A stretch of DNA of 42,070 bases from Pseudoselenomonas ruminantium (GTDB lineage Bacteria; Bacillota; Negativicutes; Selenomonadales; Selenomonadaceae), in assembly GCF_900113715.1 (NCBI RefSeq), contig NZ_FOQK01000027.1, positions 1 through 42,070 of the forward strand. Reading direction: 5' to 3'. Positions 20,945 through 29,021 of this stretch are shown one piece after another. The translations under genes and the position numbers were made by a program. The notes beneath the pieces are model-generated. The model was given only the letters and a program-made list of their open reading frames with translations. It was not told where the DNA came from and did not search any database. The first letter of the stretch is position 1, and every line of letters starts with the position of its first letter.

Positions 20945-22363
20945 TCAGCAACCTCCTGGACATGTATAGCCGCAGGTCCCCTGCAGTTCATGCAGCTTTT
21001 CCTGCGAGGTTTCCTGCAGCCCGGCCGGGATACGGAAGCGGTCCTTGTACTTGGCAATGCCCATGAGGCGGTGCATTGCCTGATACGTCTCCACATCAAA
21101 TTCCAGCCGTGCTGGCAGCCTGTCGCCCGTCGTCTGCGCACGCATGACCAGGCGCATATCGAGAAGGCGCTGCAAGGCCCGTGCGACCACCTGGGTGTTG
21201 CCGGCACCGAAGAGCTCCGCCAGGTACGCCAGCGGGATGCGCATATCCGTGGCCTCCGGCAGATAGACATCTGCCTCGGCGCGGCGCGTGATGGGCGAAA
21301 GTGGCGGCACATACCAGACCATCGGCAGGGTGCGGTACTCCGCATGCAGCGGCAGAGCCACCTGCCATTCCTTGACCAGCTTGTAGACCGGCGAATCCTG
21401 CGCAGCCTTGAGCCAGTTCTCTGGAATGCCCTCTTTGCGGGCTGCCGCCAGAACCTCTGGGTCGTGCGGGTCCATGATGATATCCAGCACACTGTGATAG
21501 ATCTGGCCCTTGTCCGGCGTTGCCGCCGCTTCCTTGACCTTGTCCATATCATAGAGCAGGACACCCATATAGCGCAGGCGGCCGACACAGGTATCCGCAC
21601 AGACCGTCGGCAGGCCGTTTTCCAGACGCGGGAAGCAGAAGATGCACTTCTCAGCCTTATTGGTCTTCCAGTTGAAATAGACTTTCTTATACGGGCAGGC
21701 GGGAATGCAATGGCGCCAGCCACGGCAGCCGTCCTGCGAGACGAGCACGACACCGTCTTCCTCGCGCTTGTAGATAGCCCCCGACGGACAGGCCGCCACA
21801 CAGGCTGGATTGAGGCAATGGTTGCAGACACGCGGCAGATATTTCATGAACAGATCATGGAACTCCAACGCGATATCGCTGCCCATGTTCCTGAGATTGA
21901 CATCCTGGCGTGCCGACTGCCCATCAGCCAGATCGTCCTCCCAGTTCGGGCCCCATTTTATCTCCATGCGCTGCTGGGTGATCAGCGAACGCGGACGGGC
22001 AATCGGCTGATGGTTCTTGCGCTTGGAATTTATCAGCGTCTCATAGTCATAGGTCCACGGCTCATAATAGTCGTCAAGCTCTGGCTGGTTGGGATGATAG
22101 AACAACTTGGCCATGCGCGTGAGCTTGGCGCCCGAGCGCAGGCGCAGCTTGCCATTCTTGAGCTCCCAGCCGCCCTGCCATTTGTCCTGATCCTCCCAAC
22201 GCTTCGGATAGCCGATGCCCGGCTTGGTCTCGACGTTGTTGAAATACATGTATTCCGCACCTTCGCGGTTGGTCCAGACGTTCTTGCAGGTGATGGAGCA
22301 CGTATGGCAGCCAATGCACTTGTCAAGATTCATGACCATGGAAATCTGGGCTTTAATCTTCAA
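20945..22363 (-). CDS. narH: Respiratory nitrate reductase beta subunit (FeS)
   Basis: The 472-residue electron-transfer subunit carries one 3Fe-4S and three 4Fe-4S clusters between NarI and NarG. The cysteine groups are visible: CIGCHTCSITCKNVW (16-30), CNHCLNPACVAACPSG (about 177-192), then CRGWRHCIPACP (about 210-221, where a tryptophan replaces the cysteine that makes the third cluster 3Fe-4S), and CIFC...CADTCVG (about 237-262). The start is TTG with GGAGGT at 8 bases; it overlaps the narG end by 11 bp. It acts on the cytoplasmic side of the membrane. Confidence 0.95.
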   Translation of the reverse strand: MKIKAQISMVMNLDKCIGCHTCSITCKNVWTNREGAEYMYFNNVETKPGIGYPKRWEDQDKWQGGWELKNGKLRLRSGAKLTRMAKLFYHPNQPELDDYYEPWTYDYETLINSKRKNHQPIARPRSLITQQRMEIKWGPNWEDDLADGQSARQDVNLRNMGSDIALEFHDLFMKYLPRVCNHCLNPACVAACPSGAIYKREEDGVVLVSQDGCRGWRHCIPACPYKKVYFNWKTNKAEKCIFCFPRLENGLPTVCADTCVGRLRYMGVLLYDMDKVKEAAATPDKGQIYHSVLDIIMDPHDPEVLAAARKEGIPENWLKAAQDSPVYKLVKEWQVALPLHAEYRTLPMVWYVPPLSPITRRAEADVYLPEATDMRIPLAYLAELFGAGNTQVVARALQRLLDMRLVMRAQTTGDRLPARLEFDVETYQAMHRLMGIAKYKDRFRIPAGLQETSQEKLHELQGTCGYTCPGGC

Positions 22364-25300
22364 GCCAATCTACCTCCTCCATCTTGCGCGCTACCACATA
22401 CATGTCGCGCTGGTTGCCCGTCGGGCCGTAATAATTGAATCCATAGCTAAGCTGGCCATAGCCGCCGATCATATGGGTCGGCTTCATATGGATGCGCGTC
22501 GGCGTGTTGTGCGTACCGCCACGGGTGCCCGAAATCTTCGAACCCGGCACATTGATGTGACGGTCCTGCGCATGGTGCATGTAGACGACACCACGCGGCA
22601 GACGCGGCGAAACCACAGCCCTTGAGGCCACGACGCCATTGTGGTTGTATAGTTCCACCCAGTCGTTATCCTTGACGCCGATCTCCGCCGCATCCTTTTC
22701 GCTCAGCCAGACCGTCTGGCCGCCGCGGAACAGCGTCAGCAGCTGCTGGCTGTCAAAGTACATCGAATGGGTACTCCACTTGTTATGCGGCGTCAGGTAT
22801 TTCAGTGTGATTTCCTTCGCACCGCCGAGCTTGCTCTTTATCGGCAGGTAGTCGAGAATCGGCTTGTAGGTCGCCATCGTCTCGCCAGCCTCACGCATCA
22901 TCTCGTGGTCGAGGAAGAAGGACTGGCGGCCCGTCACCGTACGGAACGGCACGAGCTCCTCGACATTCGTCGTGAACGGCGTATAGCGGCGGTTCTGATT
23001 GCTGCCCGTAAAGGTCGGGCTCGTGATTGTCTCCTGCGGCTGCACAGCCACCTGTGCAAAGGTAAAGCGTTCCTGCTCGCGGTCCTTGGCCAGACGCGTG
23101 AGGTTGCCGACACCGGTCTTTTTCTCCAGCGCCTCCCATGCCTTGACGGCCACCTTGCCGTTGGTCGTCGTCGACAAGCCCATGACTGCATCAGCGGCCT
23201 GCTTGGCATCAAAGATGCTCGGCATGCCATAGGAAATATAGTCCTTATTCGTTATCGTGCCATTGCGCTTGGCGATTTCTGCGTACTCCTCACGGGAATC
23301 CCACGCAAAGTTCAGCGAGCCCATCGTCTCGGAAACACCAGGCCCCAGCGCAATCCACTTCTCGTAAATCTTCGTGAAGTCAATCTCGGTCTCGATGAGA
23401 TTCGGCATGGTCTTGCCCGGCACCGGCTCACACTCGCCCTTGCTCCAGTCACGGATCTCGCCCGCAGGCTGCGCGCACTCGCCCTCGCTGTCATGCTGGA
23501 TAGGCATGGCTACAACATCGCGATACGGTTTGAGTTCTGCCTCCTTGGCGACCTCCGATACCTTCTTGGCCAGCGTCTTGAAGATTTCCCAGTCGGTCTT
23601 GGCCTCCCAGAGCGGGTCGACAGCTGCCTGGAACGGATGCACGAAGGGATGCATATCCGTCGATGACAGGTCATCCTTCTCATACCAGGTAGCCGTCGGC
23701 AGGACGACATCGGCATAGAGCGCAGAGCTGGCCATGCGGAAGTCCAGATCGATAAGCAGGTCGAGTTTGCCACTGCCCGCACCGCTGGGCTTCCCTGTTT
23801 CTTCCTCGGAGCGCCAATTGATTTCCGTCGGGCGCGTCGCGCCCTCCTCTTCAGCAAACAAACCATTTTTCGTACCCAAGAGATACTTCAGGAAGAACTC
23901 ATGGCCTTTAGCCGACGAACCGATGAGATTGTTGCGCCAGATAAAGAGGTTGCGCGGGAAGTTCGCCGGATCATCGGGATCTTCGGCCGCAAACTTCAGC
24001 GTCTTGTCCTTGAGGCTGTCGACGATGTACTTCTTGACATCCTTCCCAGCCTTACACGCCTCATCATGCAGCTGCTGGCCGCCCTTGTTGAAGGTCGGGT
24101 ACGACGGCAGCCAGCCCATGCGGGCCGCCAGTACGTTGTAGTCACCAGCATGGCGGTAGCGCGGCTTACAAAGCGGACTTGTCAGATCCGCATAGTCCAC
24201 CTCATCGCTGCGCCACTGGTCAGTCGCGAAATAGAAAAAGGACGTGCTGTTCTGCAGCCGTGGCGGTTTCTTCCAGTCAAGCCCCGTCATGATGCGCTGC
24301 CAGCCCTCGGCCGGGCGCAGCTTCTCCTGGCCGACATAGTGTGCCCAGCCGCCGCCATTGCGGCCCTCAGCGCCCACGAAAAGCAAGAGGTTCAGTATCG
24401 TGCGGTAAACCACATCGGCATGGAACCAGTGATTGATACCACCGCCCATGATGACCATGGTCTTGCCCTTGGTCTTGATGGCATTGTCGGCAAATTCCCT
24501 TGCCGTATGGATGACCGTGTCCATCGGCACACCCGTATATTTTTCCTGCCATTTCGGCGTATAGGGAACATCGTCATCATAGGAATGCGCCACCTGGCCG
24601 CCCAGGCCGCGGTCGATGGCATAGTTGGCCAGCGTCAGGTCATAGACCGTCGTGACCAGGACTTCGCCCGCTTCCGTCTTGACCCGCTTCACCGGGACGC
24701 TGCGCGTAAGCACACGGCTCTCGCGCTCATTGCCGAAATACGGCAGCTCGATCTCGACGACCTCATCCATGCAGCCGAGCACCGACAGCTGCGGTGTGAT
24801 CTTCGCACCGGTATCGCTGTCCTCCTCGCGCAGGTTCCACTTCTCCGTACGATCCCAGCGGTCGCCCATCGTGCCATTCGGGATGACGAGCCGTCCCGTC
24901 TTCTCGTCGATGACATAATGCTTGAACTCCGCATGCTTCTCGTTGCGGCCAAAGTCCTTGGCGTTCAGGAACCGGTCCGTATCGTACTTGCCATCCTCGC
25001 GCTGCACGAGCCGCACGAGGAACGGGAAATCCGTATAGCGGCGCGTATAGTCCACGAAAAAGTCACAGGGCTCGCCCCAATAGTATTCGTTGAGGATGAC
25101 ATGGCCCATCGCCATCGCCAGCGCCGCATCACTGCCGACCTTGAGCGAGATCCAGGTATCGGCCACCGTCGTCGACTCGGCGTAGTCCGGCGCAATCGAG
25201 ACAACCTTCGTGCCCTTGTAGCGGGCCTCGGTCAAGAAATGCGCATCAGGCGTGCGCGTGAGCGGCACGTTCGAGCCCCAGGTGATGATGTAGCCTGCAT

Positions 25301-26033
25301 TGTACCAGTCCGAGGACTCCGGCACATCCGTCTGGTCACCCCAGATCTGCGGGCTGGCCGGCGGCAGGTCAGCATACCAATCGTAGAAGGACAGGCCCGC
25401 ACCGCCCATGAGCTGCATGAAGCGCAAACCACCCGCATAGGACAGCATCGACTTGGCCGGGATGACCGAAAAACCGAAATTGCGGTCAGGGCCATACTTC
25501 GTCGCCGTATGCAGCATCGACGCCGCAACGATCTCAGAGGCCTCCTCCCAATTGGAGCGCACAAAGCCGCCCATGCCACGGGCTTCCTTGTACTTCTTCA
25601 TCTTGGCGGGGTCATTGGCGATACTCTGCCAAGCCGCCAGCACCGTCTTATGGTTTTTCCTAGCCTCACGCCACAGCTCTGCCAACTCGCCGCGCAAGTA
25701 CGGATACTTAATGCGATGCGGACTGTACAGATACCATGAGAACGACGCCCCGCGCGGACAGCCCCGCGGCTCGAAATCCGGCATATCCGGGCTCGTCTCG
25801 GGATAATCATGGATCTGATTCTCCCAGGCCACCAGGCCATTCTTGACATAGATATTCCAGCTGCATGAACCAGTACAATTGACCCCGTGGGTGGAGTGCA
25901 CACACTTGTCAAACGACCAGCGGTCACGATACATATCCTCCCACTCGCGGCCGCCCTCATTCAGCTGCTGATGACCACTCTGCGAATGCGCTTTCGGAAC
26001 AAGGTATTTGAGTTTCTTAAAAACGCTGCTCAC
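22353..26033 (-). CDS. narG: Respiratory nitrate reductase alpha subunit (molybdopterin)
   Basis: The 1226-residue catalytic subunit reduces nitrate to nitrite at a Mo-bisMGD centre. The N-terminal FeS motif HSTHGVNCTGSC (about 46-57) has the histidine and cysteines typical of NarG (H-x3-C-x3-C). The following NGLVAWENQIHDYP and PRGCPRGASFSWYLYSPHR blocks are hallmarks of the respiratory type, which ligates Mo with aspartate (region WGSNVPLTRTPDAHF). There is no Tat signal, so the enzyme faces the cytoplasm. The GTG start at 26033 is chosen because GGGAGG lies 8 bases before and the protein then starts VSSVFKKLKYLVPK; the ATG seven codons earlier overlaps that site. First gene of narGHJI, with a Fnr box at -41.5. 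Confidence 0.95.
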   Translation of the reverse strand: MSSVFKKLKYLVPKAHSQSGHQQLNEGGREWEDMYRDRWSFDKCVHSTHGVNCTGSCSWNIYVKNGLVAWENQIHDYPETSPDMPDFEPRGCPRGASFSWYLYSPHRIKYPYLRGELAELWREARKNHKTVLAAWQSIANDPAKMKKYKEARGMGGFVRSNWEEASEIVAASMLHTATKYGPDRNFGFSVIPAKSMLSYAGGLRFMQLMGGAGLSFYDWYADLPPASPQIWGDQTDVPESSDWYNAGYIITWGSNVPLTRTPDAHFLTEARYKGTKVVSIAPDYAESTTVADTWISLKVGSDAALAMAMGHVILNEYYWGEPCDFFVDYTRRYTDFPFLVRLVQREDGKYDTDRFLNAKDFGRNEKHAEFKHYVIDEKTGRLVIPNGTMGDRWDRTEKWNLREEDSDTGAKITPQLSVLGCMDEVVEIELPYFGNERESRVLTRSVPVKRVKTEAGEVLVTTVYDLTLANYAIDRGLGGQVAHSYDDDVPYTPKWQEKYTGVPMDTVIHTAREFADNAIKTKGKTMVIMGGGINHWFHADVVYRTILNLLLFVGAEGRNGGGWAHYVGQEKLRPAEGWQRIMTGLDWKKPPRLQNSTSFFYFATDQWRSDEVDYADLTSPLCKPRYRHAGDYNVLAARMGWLPSYPTFNKGGQQLHDEACKAGKDVKKYIVDSLKDKTLKFAAEDPDDPANFPRNLFIWRNNLIGSSAKGHEFFLKYLLGTKNGLFAEEEGATRPTEINWRSEEETGKPSGAGSGKLDLLIDLDFRMASSALYADVVLPTATWYEKDDLSSTDMHPFVHPFQAAVDPLWEAKTDWEIFKTLAKKVSEVAKEAELKPYRDVVAMPIQHDSEGECAQPAGEIRDWSKGECEPVPGKTMPNLIETEIDFTKIYEKWIALGPGVSETMGSLNFAWDSREEYAEIAKRNGTITNKDYISYGMPSIFDAKQAADAVMGLSTTTNGKVAVKAWEALEKKTGVGNLTRLAKDREQERFTFAQVAVQPQETITSPTFTGSNQNRRYTPFTTNVEELVPFRTVTGRQSFFLDHEMMREAGETMATYKPILDYLPIKSKLGGAKEITLKYLTPHNKWSTHSMYFDSQQLLTLFRGGQTVWLSEKDAAEIGVKDNDWVELYNHNGVVASRAVVSPRLPRGVVYMHHAQDRHINVPGSKISGTRGGTHNTPTRIHMKPTHMIGGYGQLSYGFNYYGPTGNQRDMYVVARKMEEVDWLED

Positions 26034-26072
26034 GTCGACATCCTCCCAAAACATAACATTACTATGCCTATC

Positions 26073-26114
26073 ATTCTATCCGATTTGCTTTTCTTTTCAT
26101 GTGATAAACATCAC
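26073..26114 (-). promoter_or_regulatory. narG promoter with Fnr/CRP-type box at -41.5
   Basis: The palindrome GTGATAAACATCAC (26101-26114, GTGA-N6-TCAC) is followed on the minus strand after 22 bp by TAGAAT (26078-26073). If the start point is 7 bp past the -10, the box centre is at -41.5, the class II activator position. The same box and spacing occur at narK and fnr. Confidence 0.8.
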
Positions 26115-26196
26115 TTGCCCTTGCTGCAAAATACACCTGGCGGCAATCTTCTCCATGCGCTGCCCCTGTAACCAAAAGCACTGACACCTGCCGTCC

Positions 26197-26232
26197 GGCT
26201 TGCTAAACTAGCTTATGCTAGTCAAACAAGCC
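26197..26232. promoter_or_regulatory. 36-bp interrupted dyad before the diguanylate cyclase gene
   Basis: GGCTTG-N5-CTAGC-TTAT-GCTAG-N5-CAAGCC: two nested perfect inverted repeats about 50 bp before the cyclase start. It may be an operator or a 5' leader hairpin; no T run follows, so it is not a terminator. Confidence 0.5.
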
Positions 26233-26281
26233 GCAATCCCCCAACTTTCTCTGTGTATCCGCAACCGAAGGGAGCATATCT

Positions 26282-27193
26282 ATGGAATTAGATGAAGCGC
26301 TGGCTGATTTCCTCGAGCAGGAGGGAATCTTCCAGAAAATGTTCGATGTCATCTGGCTCGTCGAGCAGGATGGCCACTGTGTCTGCAAATGCAACAGCGA
26401 CGGTTCCTGCTCGATAACCGATGAAACCTGCTACTCCGTCTGGGGCAAGAAGCATCGCTGTGCCAACTGCGTTTCGCAGCAAGCCTATAACGAGAACCGC
26501 CAGCATGTGAAATTCGAGTACGCCAACGACCGCTATTACTTTGTCATCGCCCGCCCCGTCTGGCTGCAGGGCAAAAAATACGCCCTCGAATTCGTCATGG
26601 ATGTCACCACCCAGTTCACCCAGAACAAAGCCGGCGAAGAAAACTTCGTCATGAACCTCATCCATGAGCTCGAACGCGTATCTTCCCGCGATCCTTTCAC
26701 CGGCCTGTTCAACAAGAAGCACCTGCTGAAGGCATTGACGGCATCCCTGCAGGAAAGCCAGCAAACCACAGCGGCAGAGGACGCGCCGCTATACCTTGCC
26801 ATCTGGGACATCGATAGCTTCAAGCAGATCAACGACACCTACGGCCACGATGCCGGCGACAGGATCCTGCTCTGCGTCGCCAACACCCTGCAGCACGGCA
26901 TCCGCAAGGAAGACGGCATCACCGCACGCTTTGGCGGCGACGAATTCGCCATCCTCTTCCACAACCGCGACCTTGCCAGCTGCGAGCGCCTGCTCACGGC
27001 CATAAAAGCCGAGATTGATAGTGACATCCACAGTAGCATGGTCTGCAATGAAAAAGTCTGTTTCCGCATCTCGGTAAGCTACGGCCTTGCCGATATCCAT
27101 GGGGCCGCCACCCCCGAAGCCGCCATCCATGCAGCCGACCAGCATCTCTACACACATAAGCGCAAAGTTCATAAAAACGATAGCCGCAGTTAG
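26282..27193 (+). CDS. Diguanylate cyclase with cysteine-rich sensor domain
   Basis: The 303-residue protein joins an N-terminal PAS-like sensor (about 12-112) to a GGDEF domain (about 132-295). The active site is ARFGGDEFAIL with GGDEF at 218-222; DPFTGLFNKKHL and DIDSFKQINDTYGHDAGD are the usual flanking motifs, so c-di-GMP synthesis is expected. An RKED stretch just upstream is near the usual inhibitory-site position. The sensor has seven cysteines within 31 residues (33, 35, 37, 43, 50, 60, 63; CxCxC...C...C...CxxC). That pattern could hold an FeS cluster or zinc, or act as a redox or NO sensor. The gene is divergent from narG across a 248-bp region. Linking nitrate respiration to c-di-GMP is inference. 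No transmembrane segment is seen, so it is likely cytoplasmic. Confidence 0.9.
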   Translation: MELDEALADFLEQEGIFQKMFDVIWLVEQDGHCVCKCNSDGSCSITDETCYSVWGKKHRCANCVSQQAYNENRQHVKFEYANDRYYFVIARPVWLQGKKYALEFVMDVTTQFTQNKAGEENFVMNLIHELERVSSRDPFTGLFNKKHLLKALTASLQESQQTTAAEDAPLYLAIWDIDSFKQINDTYGHDAGDRILLCVANTLQHGIRKEDGITARFGGDEFAILFHNRDLASCERLLTAIKAEIDSDIHSSMVCNEKVCFRISVSYGLADIHGAATPEAAIHAADQHLYTHKRKVHKNDSRS

Positions 27194-27255
27194 CAGGATT
27201 TTTTCCCTCCGCCGCGAAATAGATACATACCGAAAATACCAAAGGGGGGATTTAC

Positions 27256-27561
27256 ATGGATAGACAGATAGCCGTCTGGCTCTTGCAGCGCGGCTATGCC
27301 GACGACCTTGAGCAGGGCATACGCTTTGCAGAGGCTCTTGGTAAAAACGAATGTACCGACGAAATGCTGGATACTCTTGGTCATAACATCGATGTCTTCA
27401 TGACGGTAGGCGGTCCAGTCACCGCTGAAAACCTCCTACCTTTTATGCAGGATAAATACAACATGGCCACCAAGCTCATCAAGTTCTGGAATGAGAATCC
27501 CAAAGACACCAACGCCATCTTCTTTTTCAACGAATGCCGCAAACAGGGAATCGAAGTATGA
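27256..27561 (+). CDS. Small protein of unknown function
   Basis: A 101-residue soluble protein that I do not recognise. It seems mostly helical (MDRQIAVWLLQRGYADDLEQGIRFAEALG at the start, then TAENLLPFMQDKYNMATKLIKFWNENP), with two cysteines and no signal peptide. GGGGGG lies at proper distance before the ATG, and a 12-bp-stem terminator follows, so expression as a separate unit or at the end of the cyclase unit (62 bp gap) is likely. Nothing visible gives a function. Confidence 0.75.
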   Translation: MDRQIAVWLLQRGYADDLEQGIRFAEALGKNECTDEMLDTLGHNIDVFMTVGGPVTAENLLPFMQDKYNMATKLIKFWNENPKDTNAIFFFNECRKQGIEV

Positions 27562-27566
27562 CAGCC

Positions 27567-27601
27567 AAATAGCCTCCCATGATCGGGAGGCTATTTTTCT
27601 T
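27567..27601 (+). terminator. Terminator after the small gene at 27256
   Basis: A perfect 12-bp stem (27567-27578 with 27585-27596), 6-nt loop, then T-rich tail. Confidence 0.88.
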
Positions 27602-27655
27602 ATCCGCATTGCGTTATAATGGTAGCAAAAACTCTTACGAAACGGAGCATCCACC

Positions 27656-28933
27656 ATGAATAAAAACGGTTCCACCTACCAAAGCTACGTCGAAATCCTC
27701 AAGCGCGAGCTCGTGCCAGCCATGGGCTGCACCGAGCCGATCGCCATCGCCTACTGTGCCGCCAAAGCCCGCGAAGCCCTCGGCACTGTCCCCGACCGAC
27801 TCGTCGTCACGGCCAGCGGCAACATCATCAAAAATGTCAAAAGCGTTGTCGTGCCGAACACGGATGGGCGCAGGGGCATCGAGGCCGCTGCGGCCATCGG
27901 CGTCGTGGCGGGAAATGCGCACGCCGCCCTTGAGGTCATCGCCCATGTCACGGCCGCAGACAAAGCACGTCTTGCCGGCTACCTCGACACTGCCACTATC
28001 ACCGTCGAAGCCGCAGTCTCTGAACACGTCCTCGATATCATCGTTTCAGCCAGCAAAGGCGATGATACGGCCGAAGTCCAGATTGTCAACGAACACACCA
28101 ACATCGTCAAGATAACCCGCAACGGAAAAACCCTCTTCCAAAAGGAAATCGCCGCCACGGTGGACACGGGCAAACCCGATTACGAATGCATGACCATCGA
28201 GGATATCTACGACTTTGCCATGACCTGCGATCTCGAAGACGTCCGTGCCATCCTCGACCGCCAGATTGCCTATAATACCGCCATCGCTGACGAAGGTCTC
28301 AAGAATGACTACGGTGCCAACATCGGCAAGACACTGTTGAAGGCCTTCGGCAACGACATCCACATCCGCGCCCGTGCCCGCGCGGCGGCAGGATCAGACG
28401 CCCGCATGAACGGCTGCGAGCTGCCCGTCATCATCAATTCTGGCAGCGGCAACCAGGGCATGACCGTATCCCTGCCCGTCATCGAATACGCCAAGGAAGT
28501 CGGCGCAACACAGGAACAGCTTTATCGCGCCCTGTTGCTCGCCAACCTCGTGACACTGCATGAGAAAGAAGGCATCGGCCGTCTCTCGGCCTATTGCGGT
28601 GCCGTAAGCGCTGGTGCCGGAGCCGGTGCCGGCATTGCCTGGCTCTGCGGCGGCGATTACCAGGCCGTCATCCACACCATCGTCAACGCGCTGGCCATCA
28701 CCTCCGGCATCGTCTGCGATGGTGCCAAGGCATCCTGTGCCGCCAAGATATCCGCCGCCGTCGACGCCGGCATCATGGGCTTCGAGATGTACCGCAACGG
28801 CCAGCAATTCTACGGTGGCGACGGCCTCGTACTCAAAGGCGTCGAAAACACCATCCGCAACATCAGCCGCCTCGGCCGAATCGGCATGAAGGAAACCGAC
28901 AAAGAAATCATCGATATGATGATCGGCAAATAA
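27656..28933 (+). CDS. cyuA: L-cysteine desulfidase-type protein (UPF0597/CyuA family)
   Basis: The 425-residue protein fits the UPF0597 family (E. coli YhaM, renamed CyuA), which is related to the alpha part of iron-sulfur serine dehydratases and breaks L-cysteine to pyruvate, ammonia and hydrogen sulfide. Typical features are LVPAMGCTEPIAIAYCAA (about 18-35) with Cys25 as probable cluster ligand, ASGNIIKNVKSVVVPNT, the glycine-rich GSGNQGMT block (about 262-269) and the C-terminal part with GIVCDGAKASCAAK (about 355-368). A TATAAT -10 lies at 27615-27620. It stands alone, with no transporter or Lrp-type regulator next to it. It would give ammonia and sulfide under anaerobic conditions. Confidence 0.85.
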   Translation: MNKNGSTYQSYVEILKRELVPAMGCTEPIAIAYCAAKAREALGTVPDRLVVTASGNIIKNVKSVVVPNTDGRRGIEAAAAIGVVAGNAHAALEVIAHVTAADKARLAGYLDTATITVEAAVSEHVLDIIVSASKGDDTAEVQIVNEHTNIVKITRNGKTLFQKEIAATVDTGKPDYECMTIEDIYDFAMTCDLEDVRAILDRQIAYNTAIADEGLKNDYGANIGKTLLKAFGNDIHIRARARAAAGSDARMNGCELPVIINSGSGNQGMTVSLPVIEYAKEVGATQEQLYRALLLANLVTLHEKEGIGRLSAYCGAVSAGAGAGAGIAWLCGGDYQAVIHTIVNALAITSGIVCDGAKASCAAKISAAVDAGIMGFEMYRNGQQFYGGDGLVLKGVENTIRNISRLGRIGMKETDKEIIDMMIGK

Positions 28934-28959
28934 AACATAAAACAATGTTCCCCAAAGAT

Positions 28960-29005
28960 AAAGCAGGCCCATCAGCTCGAACCTCCGAGTTGATGGGCCT
29001 GCTTT
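28960..29005. terminator. Bidirectional terminator between cyuA and a chemoreceptor gene
   Basis: A 20-bp stem (28960-28979 with 28986-29005, one G-T pair) and 6-nt loop between convergent genes. Confidence 0.8.
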
Positions 29006-29021
29006 AGTTTCCCTTACCTGT

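Noticed and set aside
20944-21831. A long minus-strand frame extending narJ upstream by about 300 codons
   Set aside because: The extension is a shadow of narH; narJ starts at 20943 after GGAGGT with the family's usual N-terminus.
23901-25739. A 612-codon plus-strand open frame across narG
   Set aside because: It is the antisense of narG, caused by GC-rich third positions; it has no ribosome binding site and is rich in Arg, His and Ala like other shadows here.
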